9,707 nt of DNA from Acidobacteriota bacterium (GTDB lineage Bacteria; Acidobacteriota; Terriglobia; Terriglobales; Acidobacteriaceae): contig JAJZMO010000177.1 of assembly GCA_021798235.1 (NCBI GenBank), positions 1-9,707 on the forward strand, written 5' to 3'. Below are positions 1 to 6,246 of this stretch, piece by piece. The notes beneath the pieces are model-generated. The model worked only from the letters and a program-made list of their open reading frames with translations. It was not told the DNA's origin and ran no database searches. Within the stretch, counting starts at the first letter, position 1. Every line of letters begins with the position of its first letter. The position numbers and the translations under genes were made by a program.

Positions 1-330
1 ACGCTGCGCCAGCAAAATAGGCTGGAACATGTGCGCACTGTGGGCAGCTACTTCCAAGACAAGCTGCGCGCCTTGGCGCAAAAGCATACCTGCATCACTG
101 CGGTGCGCGGACTGGGCCTGATGCTGGGCGCAGAGCTGGCCAACGCAGAACTGGCCAAGCAGGTGGCCGCGCAGATGCTGGAGCGGCGCATCCTCATCAA
201 CCGCACCAGCGAAACCGTGCTGCGCTTTCTGCCGCCTTACGTTATTGAGCGGCTCCACGTGGACCAGGTCGTCGAGGCGCTCGACACCGTACTGACGGCA
301 GCCGCCGTCGCAGGAGCCAAACACGCATGA
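1..330 (+). CDS. argD: Acetylornithine aminotransferase, C-terminal part (5' end outside window)
   Basis: The frame is open from base 1 to the TGA at 328-330 and gives the last 109 residues of a class III PLP-dependent aminotransferase. The segment VRGLGLMLGAEL and the later LINRTSETVLRFLPPYVI are the C-terminal small-domain signatures of ArgD/ornithine-type aminotransferases. ArgD interconverts N-acetylglutamate 5-semialdehyde and N-acetylornithine using glutamate, in the cytoplasm. The PLP lysine and the rest of the large domain lie upstream of the window. The stop overlaps the argF start as ATGA, so the two are probably translationally coupled. From sequence alone the fragment could also be a succinyldiaminopimelate or ornithine aminotransferase; the arginine gene context decides the call. 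Confidence 0.9.
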   Translation, partial: TLRQQNRLEHVRTVGSYFQDKLRALAQKHTCITAVRGLGLMLGAELANAELAKQVAAQMLERRILINRTSETVLRFLPPYVIERLHVDQVVEALDTVLTAAAVAGAKHA

Positions 331-1418
331 CCAGCAAGACCATCGCCCTGCGGCAGCCGGTTGCCGCCAACGCCGCCGCTCCGGCAGCCGTTACGAATCC
401 CATCGCCGCTGGGCTGCAAGGCCGCGACCTTTGCTCCATGCGCGATCTCTCCTCGGCTGAGGTCGAGTGCATTCTGGACACCGCGCTGCAAATCAAGGCG
501 CAGCCGCGCCTGTACCGGCACGCATTGGAGTCGCGCCAACTGGTAATGTTTTTTGAGAAGGAATCGCTGCGCACGCGCTTGACCTTCGAAACCGGCATCA
601 ACACGCTGGGCGGCTCGGCAATCTTTGTCGATCAGACCAGTTCACGGCTGGGCCAGCGCGAGTCGCTCTACGACGTGGCGCACAACTTGGAGCGGTGGAT
701 GGATGCGATCGTGCTGCGCACCTATGCGCACGAAACCATCACCGGCATGGCGGAGTTTGCCCACATCCCGGTCATCAACGCGCTCAGCGACATTGAGCAC
801 CCCTGCCAGTCGCTGGCCGATGTGCTCACGCTGCGGGAGCGTTTTGGCAATCTGCACGGACTGCGTCTGGCCTATCTGGGCGACGGCAACAACGTGGCGC
901 ACTCGCTGATGCTAAGCGCTGCGCATCTAGGCATGCACTGCGTGCTGGCCACGCCGCCACAATACGGCCCCGCGCCGGAGTATCTGGCTGCGGCCAAGGC
1001 CATTGCCAGCGCAACCGGCGGCAGCGTGGAGTGGATCCACGACCCGCGCGAGGCTGCAGCTGGAGCCGACGCCATCTACACCGACGTGTGGACCAGCATG
1101 GGCAAGGAGCAGGAGATGGAGCAGCGCAACCAAGCCTGCCTGCCGTACCAGGTCAACAGCGCCATGATGGCCCTGGCTGCGCCGCACGCGGTCTTCATGC
1201 ACTGTCTTCCGGCTCACCGCGAGGACGAGGTCACCACAGAGGTGCTGGAGGGGCCGCAGTCGGTGGTCTTTGACCAGGCCGAAAACCGCATGCACGTGCA
1301 AAAGGCGATTCTGCTGTTGTTGGTTGGCAGCGGGCCGCAGGATGTTGCCGCAGACTTTGTCCCCGGCAACGCGGCAACTGCACCGCGCAAACGACCGCAA
1401 ATGCCGTCCTACTCTTAA
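327..1418 (+). CDS. argF: Ornithine carbamoyltransferase
   Basis: Converts ornithine and carbamoyl phosphate to citrulline in the cytoplasm. The 363-residue product shows the carbamoyl-phosphate loop SLRTR (80-84; STRTR in many homologues), HPCQ (158-161), the ornithine loop DVWTSMG (253-259) and HCLPAHR (292-298). The SMG loop and HCLPAHR favour ornithine over N-acetylornithine as substrate; as I recall, acetylornithine carbamoyltransferases lack the SMG loop and differ at the HCLP segment. The ATG at 327 overlaps the argD stop and has AGGAG at 312-316, ten bases upstream. The protein is longer than the usual 300-340 residues: an Ala-rich extension of about 28 residues precedes the fold, and a tail of about 28 follows the AILLLL helix. 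No better internal start is obvious. Likely co-transcribed with argD. Confidence 0.95.
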   Translation: MTSKTIALRQPVAANAAAPAAVTNPIAAGLQGRDLCSMRDLSSAEVECILDTALQIKAQPRLYRHALESRQLVMFFEKESLRTRLTFETGINTLGGSAIFVDQTSSRLGQRESLYDVAHNLERWMDAIVLRTYAHETITGMAEFAHIPVINALSDIEHPCQSLADVLTLRERFGNLHGLRLAYLGDGNNVAHSLMLSAAHLGMHCVLATPPQYGPAPEYLAAAKAIASATGGSVEWIHDPREAAAGADAIYTDVWTSMGKEQEMEQRNQACLPYQVNSAMMALAAPHAVFMHCLPAHREDEVTTEVLEGPQSVVFDQAENRMHVQKAILLLLVGSGPQDVAADFVPGNAATAPRKRPQMPSYS

Positions 1419-1544
1419 GAGCAAGTCGCCCCTGCGTGCAGTCGATAGAAGCGTGCCGATCCTCACAGAGGCGAATCCCCAGATGCGCACACAATGGACT
1501 GGAAAGTACTTCATCGGCTGAATTTGAGAAAATACGAATGTCAC

Positions 1545-1565
1545 GCATGTGGCGTTCCCACATGC
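1545..1565. promoter_or_regulatory. Perfect 8-bp inverted repeat in the argF-argG spacer
   Basis: GCATGTGG (1545-1552) and CCACATGC (1558-1565) are exact inverse complements around a 5-base centre. The repeat ends 26 bases before the argG start, in the only long gap of the cluster. No T tract follows, so it does not look like a simple intrinsic terminator. It could be a repressor operator, an mRNA hairpin shielding the argG leader, or a processing site. It does not match the AT-rich ARG box of ArgR. Function is inferred from position only. Confidence 0.45.
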
Positions 1566-1591
1566 AAACAGAAAGGCTGAACAGGATTTTT

Positions 1592-2818
1592 ATGGCTAAG
1601 AAAGTTGTTCTCGCATACTCCGGCGGTCTCGACACATCGATCATCATTCCCTGGCTGAATGAAAACTACGGCATGGACGTCATCGCCATGGTCGCCGATG
1701 TGGGCCAGGGTGAAGACCTGGACGCAGTGGTCGCCAAGGCCTACGCCACCGGCGCAAAGAAGGTTGTTGTCCGCGACCTGCGCGAAGAGTTTTTGCGCGA
1801 CTACGTTTACCCCACCGTGCGCGCTGGCGCTGTGTATGAAGACAAATATCTGCTGGGCACCTCGATTGCACGCCCGGTAATCGCCAAGCATCAGGTGGAA
1901 GTGGCGCTGGAAGAAGGCGCAGAAGCCGTGGCACATGGCTGCACCGGTAAGGGCAACGATCAGGTGCGCTTTGAGCACGCCTATCAGGCGCTCGCGCCCG
2001 AGCTGCAAGTGATCGCACCGTGGCGGGAGTGGGATTTGCACTCGCGTGAAGATTGCCTGGACTACGCCGAAGCGCACAACATTCCCGTAGCGGCCAGCCG
2101 CACCAAGATTCACTCGCGCGACCGCAATCTTTGGCACATCAGCCATGAAGGCGGCGAGTTGGAAGATGCTGGCAACGCGCCCTTGGAAAGCACCTGGGTC
2201 TGGACGCGCTCGCCGCAGGACGCTCCCGACAAGGTGGAGACGGTGGAGATTGGCTTCGAGCAAGGCACGCCGGTTTCCGTCAACGGCAAGCACATGGCAC
2301 CGATTGCATTGGTCGAACTGCTGAACGACATCGCGGCGCGCAATGGCGTGGGTCGCATTGACATTGTCGAGAACCGCTTCGTCGGCATGAAGAGCCGCGG
2401 CATCTACGAGACGCCCGGCGGCACGCTGATCCTGACTGCGCTGCGCGAGTTGGAAGCGCTGACGCTGGACCGCGAAGTGAAGCACCTCAAGCAGGAGTTG
2501 GCGCTCAAGTACGCTGAGATCGTTTACTACGGCCTGTGGTTTACGCCGCTGCGTGAGGCGCTGGATGCCTTCGTCAACAACACGGTGCAAAACGTGACCG
2601 GCTCGGTGCAGCTTGCGCTGTACAAGGGCAATGTGAACATCGCCAGCCGTAAGAGTCCGTTTGCGCTCTACTCTGAGGAGCTTTCCTCCTTCACGATGGG
2701 CGCAAGCTACGACCAGAAGGATGCTGCGGGATTCATCCGTATTCTGGGTCTGCCGGTGCGCACGCGCGCACGGTTGCTGGGAAGCCGCCTCATCGACAAG
2801 CAGGAGAGTGTGCGGTGA
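1592..2818 (+). CDS. argG: Argininosuccinate synthase
   Basis: Joins citrulline and aspartate using ATP to give argininosuccinate, AMP and PPi. The 408-residue product has the length of the common ~400-residue bacterial form. It shows the N-type ATP pyrophosphatase loop AYSGGLDTS (8-16), YLLGTSIARP (87-96), HGCTGKGNDQVRFE (115-128) and GMKSRGIYETPG (265-276), all conserved family blocks. In-frame ATGs also occur at 1538, 1547 and 1562. The start at 1592 is chosen because the family normally begins a few residues before the SGGLDTS loop (here MAKKVVLAYS) and because AGGA at 1583-1586 sits five bases ahead. The gene is 173 bases from argF, so a promoter of its own is plausible, but I found no convincing -35/-10 pair. 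Its stop overlaps the argH start as GTGA. Confidence 0.96.
   Translation: MAKKVVLAYSGGLDTSIIIPWLNENYGMDVIAMVADVGQGEDLDAVVAKAYATGAKKVVVRDLREEFLRDYVYPTVRAGAVYEDKYLLGTSIARPVIAKHQVEVALEEGAEAVAHGCTGKGNDQVRFEHAYQALAPELQVIAPWREWDLHSREDCLDYAEAHNIPVAASRTKIHSRDRNLWHISHEGGELEDAGNAPLESTWVWTRSPQDAPDKVETVEIGFEQGTPVSVNGKHMAPIALVELLNDIAARNGVGRIDIVENRFVGMKSRGIYETPGGTLILTALRELEALTLDREVKHLKQELALKYAEIVYYGLWFTPLREALDAFVNNTVQNVTGSVQLALYKGNVNIASRKSPFALYSEELSSFTMGASYDQKDAAGFIRILGLPVRTRARLLGSRLIDKQESVR
2802..2806 (+). promoter_or_regulatory. Ribosome binding site for argH
   Basis: AGGAG inside the last codons of argG lies eight bases before GTG 2815 and 14 before ATG 2821. The spacing favours the GTG as the argH start and fits translational coupling through the GTGA overlap. 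Confidence 0.6.
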
Positions 2819-4284
2819 AGATGTGGTCTGGCCGCTTCCGCGAACCGCTCGATCCGCTCTTCGAGCAGTGGCAGCGTTCGTTTCCCTTTGACTGGCGTCT
2901 GCTTCCCCACGAGGCAGCCGCCAGCAAGGCGCATGCGCGTGCGCTGCAAACCGCTGGCGTGCTCACCACCAATGAGCGCGATGCGATTGTGCGCGGACTC
3001 GACGAATTGCTTGCCGCCTTTGCGCAAGACAAGGGCACGGCGGCCAATGCCATCTTCACGCTGCATCCGGATCTGTGTGAAAAGGCCGAAGACGTGCATC
3101 ACTTCGTCGAAATGGCGCTGCACGCACGCATCGGTGAAACCGCGTTAAAGCTGCACACCGGACGCAGTCGCAATGAACAGATTGCCACCGATCTGCGCTT
3201 GTATGTGCGCGCGTCCATCGATGTAATGCTGGCCAATCTGGCTGCTTGGGCCGACGCGCTGGTGCAACAAGCCAAGCAGGCCGAAAACGCCGTAATGCCG
3301 GCCTATACGCACCTGCAACGCGCCGAACCCGTGCTGGCCGCGCACTGGATGCTGGCCTACGTGGAGATGATTCTGCGCGATGCCACGCGCCTGCAGGATT
3401 GCCGCGAGCGGCTGAACCGCTGTCCGCTGGGTTCGGGCGCAGTCGCCGGAGCCACGTTGACGCTGGACCGCGCGCAGATTGCGGCAGATTTAGAATTCGA
3501 CGGCCCCACGGCCAACAGCATGGACGCCACCAGCGACCGCGACTTTGTGCTGGAGTTTCTGCACGCGCTCGGCTTGATCGCGCTGCACGCCAGCCGCTTT
3601 GCCGAGGAGATTACGCTCTACGCCACGCAAGAATTTGGCCTGGTGGAGTTGCCGGAGTCCTTCTCCACGGGATCGAGCGCAATGCCCCAGAAGATGAATC
3701 CCGACTTCACGGAATTGGTGCGCGGACGCACCGGGCGCATTCTGGCCGCAGCGCACACCATTGAGGTGCAGATCAAGGGATTGCCGTTGGCCTATAACAA
3801 GGATTTACAAGAGATGCAGGAGCCGCTTTTCGATGCGAGTGAACGCATGGAGACGTTGCTGCACCTGTTGGCACTGTTCACGCCGCGCCTGCGCTTGCGC
3901 CAGGATCGTATGACGCTGGCCAGTGAGACTGGCTTCTTGAACGCGATGGCAGCGGCCACCTATCTGGTGCGCAAAGGCATTGCCTTCCGGACGGCGCATG
4001 AGATCGTCGGCAACGCTGTGCGCTACGCTCTCGATCGCAAATGCGAATTGGACGCTTTGAAGCCAGAGGAATTGCAGCGCTTCAGCAAAGCCTTTGCGCC
4101 AGATTTTTACGACGCCATTGCGCTCGAAGCCACCTTGGACTGCCATGACGTTCCCGGCGGCACAGCGCGCAAGCGTGTGGCCACAGCTCTGGCCAATGCG
4201 GAGACGCGCGTCGCAGCTTTATTACAGACGCACGATGCCACGCGACAGGATCACTTACAGGAGGCGCACCATGCGCGTGCGTAA
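2815..4284 (+). CDS. argH: Argininosuccinate lyase
   Basis: Splits argininosuccinate into arginine and fumarate; a cytoplasmic homotetramer of the fumarase/aspartase superfamily. The 489-residue product starts MKMWSGRF, the usual N-terminus, and carries TGRSRNEQ (115-122), YTHLQRAEP (164-172), NSMDATSDRDF (234-244) and the signature GSSAMPQKMNPD (286-297), which includes the catalytic serine loop. Several positions differ from the textbook forms RSRNDQ, THLQRAQP, PQKKNPD and NKDLQEDKEP (here NKDLQEMQEP), so this is a divergent but apparently intact lineage. It is somewhat longer than the usual ~460 residues, with a His-rich tail. GTG 2815 is preferred by its ribosome binding site; ATG 2821 is the alternative. 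Its 3' end overlaps argA by 14 bases. Confidence 0.95.
   Translation: MKMWSGRFREPLDPLFEQWQRSFPFDWRLLPHEAAASKAHARALQTAGVLTTNERDAIVRGLDELLAAFAQDKGTAANAIFTLHPDLCEKAEDVHHFVEMALHARIGETALKLHTGRSRNEQIATDLRLYVRASIDVMLANLAAWADALVQQAKQAENAVMPAYTHLQRAEPVLAAHWMLAYVEMILRDATRLQDCRERLNRCPLGSGAVAGATLTLDRAQIAADLEFDGPTANSMDATSDRDFVLEFLHALGLIALHASRFAEEITLYATQEFGLVELPESFSTGSSAMPQKMNPDFTELVRGRTGRILAAAHTIEVQIKGLPLAYNKDLQEMQEPLFDASERMETLLHLLALFTPRLRLRQDRMTLASETGFLNAMAAATYLVRKGIAFRTAHEIVGNAVRYALDRKCELDALKPEELQRFSKAFAPDFYDAIALEATLDCHDVPGGTARKRVATALANAETRVAALLQTHDATRQDHLQEAHHARA
4259..4264 (+). promoter_or_regulatory. Strong ribosome binding site for argA
   Basis: AGGAGG lies six bases before ATG 4271, inside the end of argH. 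It fixes the start of the acetyltransferase even though that reading frame stays open well upstream. Confidence 0.8.
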
Positions 4285-4792
4285 GGCGCGGCTGCCCGAT
4301 GCAGCCAACATCTACGAACTCATCAACAGCCTCTCCGGCGATGGCACGCTGCTGCGCCGCAGCTTCCCAGAGATCTGCGAGAACATTCGCGACTTTACCG
4401 TCGCTGAATCCGACGCCGGAATTTTTTTGGGCTGTGGTGCGCTGCATCTGTATGGGCCGCATTTGTCAGAGATTCGCTCCATCGTTGTAACCCCAGCGGC
4501 TAAGGGAAAAGGCGCGGGCGGGAAAATTTTGCAAGCGCTGCTTGACGAGGCCGAATCGCACGGCGTGGCCTGCGTCTGCCTGTTCACGCGTATCCCCGAC
4601 TTTTTCTTCCGCTACGGATTTCGCCAGGCCGAGCGCACGGCGCTGCCGGACAAGGTCTACAAGGATTGCACCAAGTGTCCGCGCCTGCACGCCTGCGATG
4701 AGATCGCCATGGCACGCGGTCCTCTGCCCCGCGTGGCCGTGCTGGGTCCAGCGCGCATGGAAGAAAATCTATTGACGATTTTGCAACCATAA
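4271..4792 (+). CDS. argA: Short-form N-acetylglutamate synthase (GNAT family)
   Basis: Likely acetylates glutamate with acetyl-CoA, the first step of arginine synthesis. The 173-residue product is a single GNAT domain with no amino-acid-kinase domain, the layout of short N-acetylglutamate synthases such as the mycobacterial one. IRSIVVTPAAKGKGAGGKIL (69-88) is the acetyl-CoA-binding region, with the KGKGAG turn at 78-83. FTRIPDFFFRYGF (105-117) and the Cys-bearing KDCTKCPRLHACDEIAM (131-147) are hallmarks of this NAGS branch rather than of a generic GNAT. The start at 4271 is set by AGGAGG at 4259-4264; the open frame continues upstream but lies within argH. It overlaps argH by 14 bases in a different frame and precedes argJ by 22. 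If the ArgJ here is bifunctional, ArgA would only top up the acetylglutamate pool. Confidence 0.87.
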   Translation: MRVRKARLPDAANIYELINSLSGDGTLLRRSFPEICENIRDFTVAESDAGIFLGCGALHLYGPHLSEIRSIVVTPAAKGKGAGGKILQALLDEAESHGVACVCLFTRIPDFFFRYGFRQAERTALPDKVYKDCTKCPRLHACDEIAMARGPLPRVAVLGPARMEENLLTILQP

Positions 4793-4804
4793 AACGAATA
4801 AAAT
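4772..4804 (+). promoter_or_regulatory. Weak promoter candidate before argJ
   Basis: TTGACG (4772-4777) resembles a -35 box. AT-rich sequence follows, with TAAAAT at 4799-4804. The gap to TAAAAT is 21 bases, longer than the usual 16-18, and closer hexamers match poorly. A start from here would give a very short leader, which would fit the lack of a visible ribosome binding site at argJ. Speculative. Confidence 0.2.
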
Positions 4805-4814
4805 TCAATCATTC

Positions 4815-6065
4815 ATGATGCACACATCCAGCAATTCTGAAGCCAAGGTTTTTATTGCGCCGGAGTCCATACCCGCCGGTTTTCGTTTCGCAGCGCTGCG
4901 CGCGGGCATCAAACCCAGCGGCAAGCCAGACATGGCCTGCGCGCTGGCCGATGCGCCCGCCACAGCCGCAGCCCTATTCACCAGCAATCGCGTGGTGGCT
5001 GCGCCGGTCACGGTTGGACGCGAGCACCTGCGCGCGAGTCATGGTTCTGTGCGCGTGGTTGTCGTGAACGCGGGCAACGCCAACTGCGCCACAGGTGAGG
5101 CAGGCCTGGCAGCGTGCAACAGCGTTTGCGCGGCTGCGGCCAAGGAATTTGGCTGCCCGGAGGAGCAGGTCTTTCCATCTTCGACCGGAATCATCGGCGT
5201 ACCGCTTCCTGCGGAAAAATTGATTGCTGCGCTGCCAACAATTCAGCACACGGCGGGAGCGACACCGGAGCATCTATCCCAGTTTGCGCACGCAATTTTA
5301 ACCACGGATACGCGGGCAAAAATAGCCGCAGCTCAGGTTCCTGTACAGGGAAAATCCATTCGCATCCTTGGCGTGGCCAAGGGCGCGGGCATGATTCATC
5401 CACAGCTGATTCCGCACGCCACCATGTTGGTGTACATCTTTACGGACGCACTTCTGCCCGCGGATCGCCTGAGCCGCATGTTGCAAGATGCTGCGGAGGA
5501 AAGCTTCAACTGCATCTCCATCGACGGCGACACCTCCACCAACGATACGGTACTGTTGCTGGCCAGCGGTGCCAGTAACGCGGAGTTGGCCGCCAACACG
5601 CCCGATGCGGAGTTTTTCGCCTCTGCGCTACGCGAGGTTTGCGCCTCTCTGGCCCGGCAAATCGTTGACGACGGCGAAGGCGTGGACCACGTGGTTGAGT
5701 TGCAGATTGAAGAGGCGGCCAATCGCGCGGACGCCTTGCGCATCGCGCGCAGCATTGCGCACTCGCCGCTGGTGAAGACTGCATGGGCGGGATGCGATCC
5801 GAATTGGGGACGCATTCTTGCTGCCATTGGTTACTCGGGTGTGGCCGTGGATCCGGCGCGCATCTCCATCTGGATCGGTGGCCACGCTGTCTGCACGCGC
5901 GGCGGACGCGCGGCAGAGATGAATGCCCACCAAGTACACACGGCGATGCTGGAGCGTAGCTACACCATTCGCGTTACGCTGGGCCTGGGCAGTGGACATT
6001 GCAACTTCATCACCAGCGATCTAACGGCGGAGTATGTGCGCGTTAACGCGGAGTACTCGACGTAG
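4815..6065 (+). CDS. argJ: Glutamate N-acetyltransferase / ornithine acetyltransferase
   Basis: Moves the acetyl group from N-acetylornithine to glutamate, giving ornithine and recycling acetylglutamate; some members also use acetyl-CoA. The 416-residue precursor has the oxyanion motif STGIIG (123-128), the self-cleavage region KGAGMIHP...HATML (189-205) with Thr203 as the expected new N-terminal nucleophile, SIDGDTSTNDT (235-245), VKTAWAGCDPNWGRI (320-334) and the C-terminal TSDLTAEYVRVNAEYST. It should therefore cut itself between Ala202 and Thr203 into alpha and beta chains. Three extra residues lie between MIHP and ATML compared with the usual spacing. The start is ATG 4815 or the adjacent ATG 4818; neither has a clear Shine-Dalgarno. 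This is the last arginine gene; a 181-base spacer follows. Confidence 0.95.
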   Translation: MMHTSSNSEAKVFIAPESIPAGFRFAALRAGIKPSGKPDMACALADAPATAAALFTSNRVVAAPVTVGREHLRASHGSVRVVVVNAGNANCATGEAGLAACNSVCAAAAKEFGCPEEQVFPSSTGIIGVPLPAEKLIAALPTIQHTAGATPEHLSQFAHAILTTDTRAKIAAAQVPVQGKSIRILGVAKGAGMIHPQLIPHATMLVYIFTDALLPADRLSRMLQDAAEESFNCISIDGDTSTNDTVLLLASGASNAELAANTPDAEFFASALREVCASLARQIVDDGEGVDHVVELQIEEAANRADALRIARSIAHSPLVKTAWAGCDPNWGRILAAIGYSGVAVDPARISIWIGGHAVCTRGGRAAEMNAHQVHTAMLERSYTIRVTLGLGSGHCNFITSDLTAEYVRVNAEYST

Positions 6066-6092
6066 CGAACGTAGGATTCCAGTGCGACGTAC

Positions 6093-6131
6093 TTTCCGAA
6101 CATTTACAGTCCAAGTGTTCAGGGTCGGAAA
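6093..6131. repeat. Imperfect inverted repeat 27 bases after argJ
   Basis: GAACATTT (6098-6105) pairs with AAGTGTTC (6113-6120) with one G-U pair and a 7-base loop. The flanking TTTCC (6093-6097) can add pairs with GGAAA (6127-6131) across a bulge at 6121-6126. No T tract follows, so a rho-independent terminator is not clearly supported. It may mark the 3' end of the arginine transcript or be a regulatory site for the next gene. Confidence 0.4.
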
Positions 6132-6217
6132 TCCATGGGGTCTCTCACGCAAGCCGCAAAGAGCGCGTCTAAGATGGGTACTCAAGATTTTATGAACGCT
6201 GGACAGGAACAAGCATC

Positions 6218-6229
6218 CGTTCCCGAACG
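6218..6229. repeat. Short palindrome next to the ribosome binding site of the E1-alpha-like gene
   Basis: CGTTC (6218-6222) and GAACG (6225-6229) are inverse complements around CC. The same CGTTC could instead pair with GAACG at 6194-6198, or GTTCC (6219-6223) with GGAAC at 6206-6210. The ribosome binding site AGGA (6235-6238) follows directly. Stems are only 5 bp, so a role is uncertain. Confidence 0.3.
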
Positions 6230-6246
6230 AAGATAGGAATCCAAAC

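Noticed and set aside
1520..1541. AT-rich stretch before argG as an ArgR ARG box
   Set aside because: It has two GAAT-like words but in direct, not inverted, order, and does not fit the TGAAT...ATTCA palindrome.
927..1544. Long minus-strand open frames opposite argF and argG
   Set aside because: They mirror strongly supported + strand genes, have low-complexity Arg/Ala/His-rich translations and no recognisable domains.
3246..3764. 172-codon + strand open frame inside argH
   Set aside because: It lies wholly within argH in another frame, with an Arg/Gly/Ala-rich translation typical of frame-shadowing in GC-rich DNA.
6194..6229. GAAC...GTTC arms as a LexA (SOS) box
   Set aside because: The Gram-positive-type LexA box has GAAC and GTTC four bases apart. 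Here the spacing is eight or more, and no DNA-repair gene follows.
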